Assembly (NCBI RefSeq): GCF_014334055.1
Contig: NZ_CP060490.1
Coordinates: 372,001-436,000 of the forward strand
Origin: Oscillibacter hominis
Lineage (GTDB): Bacteria > Bacillota > Clostridia > Oscillospirales > Oscillospiraceae
Direction: 5' to 3'
Length of the DNA: 64,000 nucleotides
The notes beneath the pieces are model-generated. The model did not search any database, had not been told where the DNA came from, and worked only from the letters and a program-made list of their open reading frames with translations. The position numbers and the translations under genes are program-made. Shown piece after piece: positions 1 through 6,754 of the stretch (positions are counted from its first letter, which is position 1; the number at the start of each line of letters is the position of its first letter).

Positions 1-348
1 CGTATCTGCTCGCTGCTGCGGGCGCTGAAAGGGGAGGGAGAGGAAGTCCCCTCCATGGCGGATGTGGATATGGGCCTTTTGAGCGGTGAGACGGAGCGCG
101 CGCTCATCAAGCAGCTCTCTGCCTACTGTGAGGAAATCCGCCTGGCGGCCCGGGACTACGACCCCTCCCACATCAACCGTTACCTGGTGGAGCTGGCCGG
201 CTGCTTCCACCGGTTCTACACGGCCTGCCGCATCAAGGGCGAGGAGCCCCGGGTGCTTTCCGCCCGGCTGAAGCTGGCAGACCTGACCCGCAGCGTCCTG
301 CGCAACGGGCTTGCGCTGATTGGTGTGGACGCGCCGGAGAAGATGTAA
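1..348 (+). CDS. argS: Arginyl-tRNA synthetase, C-terminal end (partial)
   Basis: The reading frame is open from base 1 and ends with TAA at 346-348, leaving the last 115 codons. The start RICSLLRAL matches the conserved helix at the beginning of the DALR anticodon-binding domain of ArgS, and the end (LKLADLTRSVLRNGLALIGV followed by PEKM) matches the usual ArgS C-terminus. ArgS charges tRNA-Arg with arginine in the cytoplasm. The catalytic core lies left of the window. The next gene starts at the base after the stop, so the two are probably cotranscribed. Recognition is by sequence memory of the family. Confidence 0.9.
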   Translation, partial: RICSLLRALKGEGEEVPSMADVDMGLLSGETERALIKQLSAYCEEIRLAARDYDPSHINRYLVELAGCFHRFYTACRIKGEEPRVLSARLKLADLTRSVLRNGLALIGVDAPEKM

Positions 349-879
349 ATGGACTTTATGGAGCAGCGCAAAAACCGGGGCGGGGAGGAACTGCTGGCCC
401 TGCTTAAGCGGTTGAACATCCGGTATGAGCTCTATGAGCACGAAGCCTTCTTCACAGTGGAGGAGGCGGAGCAATTGGGCCTGGTGATGCCTGGGCTGAA
501 TCTGAAGTGCCTTCTCATCAAGGATAAGAAGACGCTCCGGTTCTACCTGGTGGTTCTGGAGGACCACCGCCAGCTGGACAGCAGGCACTTTGCAAAAAGC
601 ACCGGCTGGCGCCGGCCCACCTTTGCCGGCGCCGATGAGCTCTATGAGAAGTTGGGGCTGACGCCGGGCTCCGTAAGCCCGCTGGGCCTCGTCAACAACC
701 GGGAGCACGACGTGGTCCTGGTGCTGGAACGCGCCGTCCTGGACGCGGACGGACAGGAACTGCTGAATTTCCACCCCTGCCGAAACACGGCCACCATGGG
801 CATCCGAAAGTGCGACTTTCTGCGCCTTGTGGAGGAGCTGGGGAACCCGGTGGTGTGGGAGCAGGAGGAAACCCAGTAA
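349..879 (+). CDS. YbaK/ProX-type aminoacyl-tRNA deacylase domain protein
   Basis: This 176-residue protein is a single YbaK/EbsC-fold domain of the ProX/PrdX type, which hydrolyses mischarged aminoacyl-tRNA such as Ala-tRNA-Pro. Typical stretches are YELYEHEAFFTVEEAE near residue 30, LNLKCLLIKDKK near 55 (the conserved lysine region), SPLGLVNN near 108 and the HPCRNTATMGI segment near 145. ATG 349 directly abuts the argS stop, with GGAG nine bases upstream. Placement after a tRNA synthetase gene fits a translation-fidelity role. The exact substrate cannot be read from the sequence. Confidence 0.82.
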   Translation: MDFMEQRKNRGGEELLALLKRLNIRYELYEHEAFFTVEEAEQLGLVMPGLNLKCLLIKDKKTLRFYLVVLEDHRQLDSRHFAKSTGWRRPTFAGADELYEKLGLTPGSVSPLGLVNNREHDVVLVLERAVLDADGQELLNFHPCRNTATMGIRKCDFLRLVEELGNPVVWEQEETQ

Positions 880-882
880 AAC

Positions 883-908
883 GGCAGGGGATGGAGACAT
901 CCCCTGCC
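883..908 (+). terminator. Intergenic hairpin between the deacylase and azlC
   Basis: An 11-bp perfect stem (883-893 with 898-908) is closed by a GAGA tetraloop. It is followed by TTATTC rather than a strong T-run, so it is a weak terminator or an RNA-stabilising element just before the azlC ribosome site. Confidence 0.55.
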
Positions 909-923
909 TTATTCGGAGGAACT

Positions 924-1616
924 ATGAGAAAAACCCAGTATCAAAAGGCGCTGCGCGCCGCCTTTCCCGTCACCATCCCGGTGTTGACGGGCTTCCTCTG
1001 CCTGGGGGTGGCCTACGGCATTTTGATGTCCACCCGGGGCTACGGGGTGCTGTGGACCGGGCTGATGAGCGCGGTGGCCTTCTGCGGCAGCATGCAGTTT
1101 GTGGCCATCACGCTGCTGACCCAGGTGTTCGACCCGCTTCAGGCTTTCCTTTTGAGCATCATGGTGAACGCCCGCCACATGTTCTACGGGCTGAGCATGC
1201 TGGAGAAGTACAAGGGCCTGGGGAAGGCTAAATTCCCTCTTGTCTACATGCTCTGTGACGAGACCTTTTCCATCGTTTCCACGGTGGAGCCGCCGGAAGG
1301 GGTGGAGCCCAAGGATTTTTACCTCTCCGTCACTCTGCTGGACTACGGCTACTGGCTGGCCGGGTCCCTGCTGGGCGCGGCGGTGGGCGGGCTGCTGACC
1401 TTTGACACCACAGGGCTGGACTTTGCACTGACGGCGCTTTTTGTGGTGCTCTTCTTAGAGCAGTGGAAGAAGCGGGAAAACCGGCCCTCCGCCGTCATCG
1501 GCGTGCTCTGTACCGCGGTGAGCCTGGTGGTGTTCGGCGCGGACAACCTGGTGATCCCGGCCATGGTGCTGATTCTGATCTCGCTGCTGATTGGGAGGAA
1601 AAAGCTGTGTACTTAA
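924..1616 (+). CDS. azlC: AzlC family branched-chain amino acid exporter subunit
   Basis: The 230-residue polytopic membrane protein begins MRKTQYQKALRAAFPVT and contains the AzlC signatures GVAYGILM, FCGSMQFVAI and VNARHMFYGLSML. AzlC is the large subunit of the AzlCD (LIV-E) system that exports branched-chain amino acids. The frame is open upstream to 810, but ATG 924 has GGAGGA at 915-920 and follows the hairpin, so this start is preferred. It overlaps azlD by 10 bases, the usual azlCD arrangement. Confidence 0.9.
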   Translation: MRKTQYQKALRAAFPVTIPVLTGFLCLGVAYGILMSTRGYGVLWTGLMSAVAFCGSMQFVAITLLTQVFDPLQAFLLSIMVNARHMFYGLSMLEKYKGLGKAKFPLVYMLCDETFSIVSTVEPPEGVEPKDFYLSVTLLDYGYWLAGSLLGAAVGGLLTFDTTGLDFALTALFVVLFLEQWKKRENRPSAVIGVLCTAVSLVVFGADNLVIPAMVLILISLLIGRKKLCT

Positions 1617-1945
1617 CGCCTGTTCAAACGCTTCTCATCATTTTGGCTGTGGCCCTCGGGACGCAGGTGACCCGGTGGCTGCCCTTTTTACTGTTCCCGG
1701 AGAACCGGGAGCCCCCCGCCGTGGTGCGGGACCTGGGGAAGCTGCTGCCGCCCGCGGTGATGGGCCTTCTGGTGGTCTACTGCCTGAAGGGTGTATCCCT
1801 CCGCCTTGCGCCCCACGCCCTGCCGGAGGGGATTGCCATTGCCGCCATTGTGGCGCTCCACTGCTGGAAGAACAATGTGCTCCTCTCCATCGCGGGGGGA
1901 ACGGCGGTCTACATGCTTTTGGTGCAGGTGGTCTTTGCTGGATAG
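1607..1945 (+). CDS. azlD: AzlD family branched-chain amino acid exporter subunit
   Basis: The small (112-residue) partner of AzlC has about four hydrophobic segments and the family stretch TQVTRWLPFLLF near its N-terminus. The start is GTG 1607, with GGGAGG at 1593-1598 inside the azlC end; azlC stops at 1616. AzlC and AzlD together form the exporter in the cytoplasmic membrane. A strong bidirectional terminator follows the stop. Confidence 0.88.
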   Translation: MYLTPVQTLLIILAVALGTQVTRWLPFLLFPENREPPAVVRDLGKLLPPAVMGLLVVYCLKGVSLRLAPHALPEGIAIAAIVALHCWKNNVLLSIAGGTAVYMLLVQVVFAG

Positions 1946-1952
1946 AGGCTTT

Positions 1953-1982
1953 AAAAGAGGCGCGTACGCGCCTCTTTTTTTT
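1953..1982. terminator. Bidirectional terminator between azlD and spmB
   Basis: An 8-bp stem GAGGCGCG/CGCGCCTC (1957-1964 and 1967-1974) is flanked by AAAA on the left and a T-run on the right, so it can stop transcription arriving from both convergent genes. Confidence 0.85.
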
Positions 1983-2505
1983 ACATGCCGAAGAAAAGCC
2001 GCACGGCAAAGGCGGCGGCCATGAAGCCGGTCAGGTCTGCCACCAGCGCCGCGGGGATGGCGTAGCGGGTCTTATGAATGCCGGCGGAGCCGAAATAGAC
2101 CGCAATGGTATAGAAGGTGGTCTCCGTGCTGCCCAACATCACCGCGGCCACCCGCCCGATGTAAGAGTCTGGGCCGTAGGTCTGCATCAGCTCCGTGCCC
2201 ACCGCCAGGGCGCCGTTGCCGCTGACCGGTCGGATCAGGAGCATGGGCGTGGTTTCCGGAGGGATGCCGATGGCCCGGAGCAGGGGGGCGCAGGCCTGGG
2301 CAAAGCACTCCATGGCTCCGGAGGCGCGGAACATGGCCACGGCTGTGAGCAGCCCCACCAGGGCGGGCAGGATGCGGACGGTCACGGCCAGCCCCTCCTC
2401 CGCGCCGTGGGTCAGCGCGCCGTAGACATCCACTTTTTTGCCCGCCGCATAGAGGGCCACAAAGGCCAGCAGGCAGGGTACAATCCAGGAAGAGACGTCC
2501 ATCAT
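1981..2505 (-). CDS. spmB: Spore maturation protein B
   Basis: This 174-residue membrane protein carries the Gate/nucleoside-recognition fold of SpmB: LPALVGLLTAVAMFRASGAM, LIRPVSGNGALAV and STETTFYTIAVYFGSAGI. In Bacillus, SpmA and SpmB are needed for dehydration of the spore core. The start at 2505 forms an ATGA overlap with the spmA stop, so the pair is translationally coupled. A longer open frame upstream lies inside spmA and is rejected for that reason. Confidence 0.9.
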   Translation of the reverse strand: MMDVSSWIVPCLLAFVALYAAGKKVDVYGALTHGAEEGLAVTVRILPALVGLLTAVAMFRASGAMECFAQACAPLLRAIGIPPETTPMLLIRPVSGNGALAVGTELMQTYGPDSYIGRVAAVMLGSTETTFYTIAVYFGSAGIHKTRYAIPAALVADLTGFMAAAFAVRLFFGM

Positions 2506-3080
2506 GCCCTCCAGAACCGGGAGAAGAGTTTGGCGGCCAGGAGCCCCGCTGTCACCGAGAGGATGGAGGCCAGCCACACGGCGGGAAGGATGTCAAAGGG
2601 CGAGGCGGAGCCGCAGGCGCCCCGGACACCGGCGATGGTGGCCGGGATCAGCTGGATGGAGGCAGTGTTCATCACCACCAACAGGCACAGTTCGTCGCTG
2701 GCTTTTCCCTCCATTCCCCGCGCCATGCGGCGGGCCGCCCGGATGCCGAGGGGCGTAGCGGCGTTGCCCAGGCCCAGAAGGTTGGCAGAGACATTGGCGG
2801 AGATGGCCTCCAGGGTCTCCGGATCCCGGCAGGCGCAGGGCATCAGCCGCCGCAGCAGCGGACGGAACGCCCGGGAGAGGGCGCCGGATATTCCCGCCTG
2901 GTTCATAATCTCCATGACCCCGCTCCAAAGACAAATTATTCCTGACATTGAAAGACATAATTCCACAGCGCTTTTTGCACCTTCCAAAGCAGCTGCACTG
3001 ACAGCACTCATATTTCCTGTAAAAGCTCCGAAAATTAAAGATATTACGACCATTCCAGTCCAAACAATGGTCATTGCCAT
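2502..3080 (-). CDS. spmA: Spore maturation protein A
   Basis: This 192-residue membrane protein has the SpmA stretches MSGIICLWSGVMEI, NVSANLLGLGNAATPLGI and MNTASIQLIPATIAGVRG. It acts with SpmB in spore core dehydration. The ATG at 3080 is preceded on the minus strand by GGAGGAGT. The first 45-50 codons (about 2930-3080) are clearly richer in A+T than the rest of the gene and its neighbours, a sharp composition change inside one intact frame. Confidence 0.9.
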   Translation of the reverse strand: MAMTIVWTGMVVISLIFGAFTGNMSAVSAAALEGAKSAVELCLSMSGIICLWSGVMEIMNQAGISGALSRAFRPLLRRLMPCACRDPETLEAISANVSANLLGLGNAATPLGIRAARRMARGMEGKASDELCLLVVMNTASIQLIPATIAGVRGACGSASPFDILPAVWLASILSVTAGLLAAKLFSRFWRA

Positions 3081-3146
3081 AAAATTACTCCTCCTGTGTT
3101 ATGTAAAACTAAATATGAATATTTTACAAATTTTACGTGATTTAGG

Positions 3147-3176
3147 TTGACAAAATATGACAGCCTATGATATTGT
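3147..3176 (+). promoter_or_regulatory. Candidate promoter of the AbrB-like gene
   Basis: TTGACA (3147-3152) is followed after 18 bases by TATTGT (3171-3176), a good sigma-A-like -35 and a fair -10, about 70 bases before the start codon of the AbrB-like gene. Confidence 0.5.
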
Positions 3177-3243
3177 CATTAATGCAAATTTACAGGGCCG
3201 TATGAGTTTTGCATTCGCGGTTGAGCGAGAAAGGAGCGTAGGG

Positions 3244-3486
3244 ATGAAGTCGACAGGTATTGTCAGAAAAGTGGACGAGCTGGGCCGTATTGTCCTGCCC
3301 ATTGAAATGCGCCGTACACTGGACATTGCCGAGAAGGACGCATTGGAGATTTATGTGGAAGGGTCCTCTGTTATTCTGAAAAAATATAAACCCAGCTGCA
3401 TTTTCTGCGACAGCACGAAAGAGATTACCACTTTCAAGGGCAAAAATGTTTGCCCGAAGTGTTTAAAAGAAATGAAGAATATGTGA
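3244..3486 (+). CDS. AbrB family transition-state regulator with C-terminal zinc ribbon
   Basis: This 80-residue protein has the AbrB/MazE swapped-hairpin DNA-binding domain: STGIVRKVDELGRIVLPIEM, then LEIYVEG and VILKKYKP. Such dimeric regulators repress post-exponential and sporulation genes. The tail carries CIFC and CPKC, four cysteines that could hold one zinc, as in the short clostridial AbrB proteins. ATG 3244 is chosen because AAAGGAG lies about eight bases upstream; an upstream ATG at 3157 in the same frame overlaps the promoter. A terminator follows immediately. Confidence 0.85.
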   Translation: MKSTGIVRKVDELGRIVLPIEMRRTLDIAEKDALEIYVEGSSVILKKYKPSCIFCDSTKEITTFKGKNVCPKCLKEMKNM

Positions 3487-3490
3487 GATC

Positions 3491-3518
3491 GCAGACGCCT
3501 TGGGCGTCTGCTTTTTTT
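3491..3518 (+). terminator. Terminator after the AbrB-like gene
   Basis: A 9-bp stem GCAGACGCC/GGCGTCTGC with a 3-base loop is followed by seven T residues. Confidence 0.9.
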
Positions 3519-3525
3519 GAAGAGA

Positions 3526-3562
3526 AACGGGCCTGCCGCTTATTTAAAGCGGCAGGCCCGTT
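3526..3562 (-). terminator. Hairpin terminator downstream of rsmI
   Basis: A 16-bp stem (3526-3541 with 3547-3562) with a 5-base loop lies just past the rsmI stop on the minus strand. The T-rich stretch after it on that strand is modest but is reinforced by the neighbouring A-run at 3512-3518 read in reverse. Confidence 0.7.
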
Positions 3563-3606
3563 CTGATAGAATGTCGGCTGCGGCAGGAACATTATTCCCT
3601 GGGAAA

Positions 3607-4446
3607 TCAACTGCCCTCCCGTTCCAGCACGGCCTGATAGAGCTCGTTGCGGGAGAGCTCCATCTCCTCGGCGGCCTGACGGACGGCGTCCTTCATCCGC
3701 GCGCCCTGGGCCTTGAGGCCCATGACCCGCTCCACGCCGTCGCTCAGGGTAAACTGCGGCTGCTGCGCAAGCTCCGCTCCAGCCAGGACCAGGACATATT
3801 CCCCCTTGGGCGCGTGATCCTGGTAAAAGCGGACCGCCTCGCCCAGTGTGGTGCGCATGGTCTCCTCATGGAGCTTGGTCAGCTCCCGGCACAGGGCGAT
3901 GTTCCGATCCGGCCCAAAGGCCTCGCACAGGTCCGTTAGGGTGGTGCAGAGCTTGTGGGGCGCCTCGTGGAAGACCATGGTGCGCCGCTCATTCAGCAGG
4001 GATTGGAGGTGCTCCCGACGGCTTTTTTTGTTGGTGGTGAGAAACCCCTCAAAGGTGAACCGCCCGGTGGGGAGTCCGGAGACGGCCAGGGCGCTGACGG
4101 CCGCGCAGCAGCCGGGGATGCTCAGCACGCTGACCCCGGACGCTGCGCAAAGGCGGACCAGGTCCTCCCCGGGATCGCTGATGGCCGGGGTGCCCGCATC
4201 GGTGATCAGGGCGCAGCTCTCGCCGCCCACAAGGCGGTTGAGGATGGTCTGCCCGGCGCTGATGTGGTTGTGCTCGTGGTAGCTGACCATGGGTTTTTTG
4301 ACGCCGAAATGGTTCAACAGCTTGACTGAGACCCGGGTATCTTCGGCGGCGATGAAATCCACCTGCTGCAGGGTCGCCAGGGCCCGGGGAGAGAAGTCGC
4401 CCAAGTTCCCGATGGGGGTGGCGACCAAGTACAGTGTTCCGCTCAT
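3607..4446 (-). CDS. rsmI: 16S rRNA (cytidine-1402-2'-O)-methyltransferase
   Basis: This 279-residue tetrapyrrole-methylase-fold protein has TPIGNLGD near residue 10, AAEDTRVSVKLLNHF near 33, ALITDAGTPAISDPG near 75 and the FEGFL segment typical of RsmI. It methylates C1402 in the 16S rRNA decoding centre using SAM. The frame is open further upstream, but ATG 4446 makes an ATGA overlap with the preceding methyltransferase gene and starts exactly at the family N-terminus (MSGTLYLVATPIGN), so it is chosen. Confidence 0.93.
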   Translation of the reverse strand: MSGTLYLVATPIGNLGDFSPRALATLQQVDFIAAEDTRVSVKLLNHFGVKKPMVSYHEHNHISAGQTILNRLVGGESCALITDAGTPAISDPGEDLVRLCAASGVSVLSIPGCCAAVSALAVSGLPTGRFTFEGFLTTNKKSRREHLQSLLNERRTMVFHEAPHKLCTTLTDLCEAFGPDRNIALCRELTKLHEETMRTTLGEAVRFYQDHAPKGEYVLVLAGAELAQQPQFTLSDGVERVMGLKAQGARMKDAVRQAAEEMELSRNELYQAVLEREGS

Positions 4447-5180
4447 AGGGGTGCGTCCTCCGTTGTTCGATTTCGAAAGTAGATGGCATCTACCTCCGGC
4501 GTGTCCCGGCCCAGCTGATCCCGGAGCACCAGGGGCGGTTCCGTGGTGAGGCCGCTCCCGCCGCCCCGCCGGCCCTCCAAAAGCAGCAGGGAAGGGGCGG
4601 TGCCGATGCGGCTTTCCACCCACCGGAGCCGCTTGGGCTCAATGCCGCAGCCTCGCAGGGCGCACATCAGATCGCACAGCCGTTCCGGCCGGTAGACCAG
4701 AGCCAGCCGCCCGCCCCAGCGCAGCAGCCGCGCCGCCGCGGCACAGACCTCCTCCAATGAGGCGGTCTCCTCCGCCCGGGCGATCCGGCGGGCTTGTCCC
4801 CGGGCGGCAAAGCCGCTGTCCGGTTTAAAGTAAGGTGGGTTGCAGACCACCAGGTCAAAGCTGCCTGCCGGCGGCAGCTGTTCCGGATGGCGCAGGTCGG
4901 CCTGTAAAAAAGACATGTCGAAGTGGCTTTCCGCGGCGCTTTTCCTGGCCAGGGCCAAGGGGCCAGGCTGGATGTCCACTCCCGTGACATGAAGGGACGG
5001 CTCCCGGGCCAGCATCAAAAGCCCCAAAAGCCCAGTGCCGCAGCCCAGGTCACAGACCCGCTCTCCAGGGCGGAGGCGGGGGAAGGCGCCCAGCAGAAAG
5101 GAATCGGTGCCCGGGGGAAAATATGCGTCGTCATAGTAATAGCGCGGCCCTCCCGGCCACAGCTGGTCCATCCGCTCCAT
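4443..5180 (-). CDS. tRNA1(Val) adenine-37 N6-methyltransferase-like protein
   Basis: This 245-residue Rossmann-fold methyltransferase has SAM motif I DLGCGTG (44-50) and the amino-methylating motif NPPY (114-117) followed by FKPDSG. This is the pattern of the TrmN6/YfiC family, which modifies A37 of tRNA-Val. It overlaps rsmI by four bases, as this pair often does in Firmicutes. The specific tRNA target is inferred from the family. Confidence 0.87.
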   Translation of the reverse strand: MERMDQLWPGGPRYYYDDAYFPPGTDSFLLGAFPRLRPGERVCDLGCGTGLLGLLMLAREPSLHVTGVDIQPGPLALARKSAAESHFDMSFLQADLRHPEQLPPAGSFDLVVCNPPYFKPDSGFAARGQARRIARAEETASLEEVCAAAARLLRWGGRLALVYRPERLCDLMCALRGCGIEPKRLRWVESRIGTAPSLLLLEGRRGGGSGLTTEPPLVLRDQLGRDTPEVDAIYFRNRTTEDAPL

Positions 5181-5276
5181 GGCAGCCCTCCGGATTTGGA
5201 ATCGCCGCCCCGCGGATCGGCAGAGGCGGCGGATGAAACTACTTTATTATATAGTATTACAGAGGCGGAAGCAACA

Positions 5277-5308
5277 AAAATACACCGTGGAGCCCCACGG
5301 TGTATTTT
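5277..5308 (-). terminator. Terminator after the ferredoxin gene
   Basis: A 10-bp stem TACACCGTGG/CCACGGTGTA (5281-5290 and 5295-5304) with a 4-base loop; the A-run at 5276-5280 is a T-run on the minus strand. Confidence 0.85.
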
Positions 5309-5321
5309 ATGTATTGTCCGA

Positions 5322-5495
5322 TTATTCAGCGGGAACAATGGCGCCGTTGGGGCAGGTATCGCTGCAAGAACCGCAGTCCAAGCAGGCACTGGCGTCGATG
5401 ATGTAGGAATCATCGCCCTGGCTGATTGCGCCGGCGGGGCAGGCATCCGCGCAGGCACCGCAGCTGACGCAAGCAGAAGTGATCTTGTAAGCCAT
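5322..5495 (-). CDS. 2[4Fe-4S] ferredoxin
   Basis: This 57-residue clostridial ferredoxin begins MAYKITSACVSCGAC and has two CxxCxxCxxxC(P) cluster motifs, CVSCGACADACP and CLDCGSCSDTCP. It carries two low-potential [4Fe-4S] clusters for electron transfer. The ATG at 5495 has GGAGGTGC on the minus strand just upstream; longer in-frame starts lack a ribosome site. It is monocistronic, with its own terminator. Confidence 0.95.
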   Translation of the reverse strand: MAYKITSACVSCGACADACPAGAISQGDDSYIIDASACLDCGSCSDTCPNGAIVPAE

Positions 5496-5608
5496 GGGAA
5501 GCACCTCCATAAATTTTTGTATTCTCAATTGTATCATGATTCCTGAAAATTGCAAGCGGTTTTCGTTATTTGATTCACAAAAACCCATTCACAAATTGTT
5601 TTCAAATT

Positions 5609-5625
5609 GGTCAAAGAAAGTCAAA
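5609..5625 (+). promoter_or_regulatory. CtsR operator 1
   Basis: The heptad repeat GGTCAAAGAAAGTCAAA matches the CtsR box consensus. It lies just upstream of the -35 element of the ctsR promoter. Confidence 0.9.
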
Positions 5626-5634
5626 CTTTCCCCC

Positions 5635-5662
5635 TTGACATTTGATGCCGACGTGGTATACT
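5635..5662 (+). promoter_or_regulatory. ctsR operon promoter
   Basis: TTGACA (5635-5640), a 16-base spacer and TATACT (5657-5662) form a strong sigma-A promoter. It lies between two CtsR boxes, so bound CtsR would block polymerase. Confidence 0.85.
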
Positions 5663-5678
5663 GACAATCAGAAACAAG

Positions 5679-5700
5679 GTCAAAGAAAGTCAAAGTCAAA
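5679..5700 (+). promoter_or_regulatory. CtsR operator 2 with an extra half-site
   Basis: The same 17-base box as operator 1 is at 5679-5695, in the transcribed leader near the start point, with a further GTCAAA unit at 5695-5700. It could give a second or extended CtsR footprint. Confidence 0.87.
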
Positions 5701-5733
5701 TTACAAGACCGAAACAGAAAGGCGGGACAGCGA

Positions 5734-6183
5734 ATGGGAATTTCCGATCTGATCGCGGACTTTATCCAGGACAGTCTGGAGGAGGCCGACGGCGTACTGG
5801 AGCTGCAGCGCAGCGACTTGGCGCAGCGGTTCAACTGTGTGCCCAGCCAGATCAACTACGTCATGTCCACCCGCTTTTCTCCGGAGCACGGGTATATCGT
5901 GGAAAGCCGCAGGGGCGGCAACGGGTATATCCGCATCACACGAGTGCGGGTGGATCGCCAGACGCTGTTGATGCAGGTCATCAACTCCATCGGCGACGAG
6001 CTGGATCTGAAATCGGCCCGGGCCATCTTGGGAAACCTGGTGGAATCCGGGGCGGTGGAGTTGGACGTGGGGCGGACGCTGCTGATCGCCATCGGCGACA
6101 ACGCGCTGCGGTCCGTGGCCCGGGAGGACAGGGACCGTCTGCGGGCGTCCATCGTCAAACAGGTGCTGGTGCACGCTGTGTAG
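5734..6183 (+). CDS. ctsR: Class III heat-shock repressor CtsR
   Basis: This 149-residue protein matches CtsR along its length: MGISDLIADFIQ, LQRSDLAQRFNCVPSQINYV (winged-helix domain), the glycine-rich wing RRGGNGYI and the C-terminal dimer region. CtsR represses clp genes at low temperature and is inactivated by heat. It is first in an operon with mcsA and clpC and is controlled by the two boxes upstream of its own promoter. Confidence 0.95.
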   Translation: MGISDLIADFIQDSLEEADGVLELQRSDLAQRFNCVPSQINYVMSTRFSPEHGYIVESRRGGNGYIRITRVRVDRQTLLMQVINSIGDELDLKSARAILGNLVESGAVELDVGRTLLIAIGDNALRSVAREDRDRLRASIVKQVLVHAV

Positions 6184-6237
6184 CAGGTCAAATGAATTGG
6201 TCAATCAATATGTAATGATATATTGGAGGTATGGATT

Positions 6238-6708
6238 ATGAAGTGCGAAAATTGTGGCAAGAATGAAGTTACGTTTGTGTATAAGAGCAATATCAACGGC
6301 AAGGTGGAAGAGAAGCATCTGTGCCAGGAGTGCGCGGAGAAGTTAGGGTACACCCGGAGGATCCAGGACAGCTACACCAGTATGCAGAACCTGTTTGAGA
6401 GGAGCTTTGCCTCCATGTTCACCCCCATGCTGGCCGGCGGAAGGGAGTCCTTCTTTGGCGACAGCTTCGGCGGACTGCTGGGCGACAGCTTTTTCCAGGA
6501 TTTCTTTTCCATGCCGGCCCTGGGCAGCGGCCAGACCGCCGCTCAGGAGAACGAGCACCTGGTCTCCGAAGAGGAGCAGAAGCAGGTATCCCGTCAGCGG
6601 GAGCTGAACGCCCTGCGGGTGGAGATGCAAAAGGCCATTGAAAGCGAGAACTTTGAGCGGGCGGCGGAGCTGAGGGATCAGATCCACGCCAAGGAACAGG
6701 AAACCTAA
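6238..6708 (+). CDS. mcsA: McsA-like zinc and UVR-domain protein
   Basis: This 156-residue protein has a four-cysteine zinc module (C3, C6, C29, C32) and a C-terminal UVR motif (about 121-156, ALRVEMQKAIESENFERAAE). In Bacillus, McsA activates the arginine kinase McsB and modulates CtsR. Here no mcsB follows; clpC comes directly after, so McsA presumably acts on CtsR or ClpC alone. ATG 6238 is chosen for its GGAGG at 6225-6229; a TTG 15 bases upstream overlaps that site. Confidence 0.88.
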   Translation: MKCENCGKNEVTFVYKSNINGKVEEKHLCQECAEKLGYTRRIQDSYTSMQNLFERSFASMFTPMLAGGRESFFGDSFGGLLGDSFFQDFFSMPALGSGQTAAQENEHLVSEEEQKQVSRQRELNALRVEMQKAIESENFERAAELRDQIHAKEQET

Positions 6709-6730
6709 GAGAGGGGGGACTCCCCCTCTC
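6709..6730 (+). terminator. Intergenic hairpin between mcsA and clpC
   Basis: A 9-bp stem GAGAGGGGG/CCCCCTCTC with a 4-base loop starts at the base after the mcsA stop. Only a short pyrimidine run (CTTTCC) follows, so partial attenuation or RNA processing is more likely than full termination. Confidence 0.5.
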
Positions 6731-6754
6731 CTTTCCAAAAAGGAGTGAATCGGA

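Noticed and set aside
1591..3150. Long open frame on the plus strand across azlD and spmBA
   Set aside because: It runs antisense to spmA and spmB and out of frame with azlD, all of which have clear family matches; its Arg/Gly/Pro-rich product is a GC-bias shadow.
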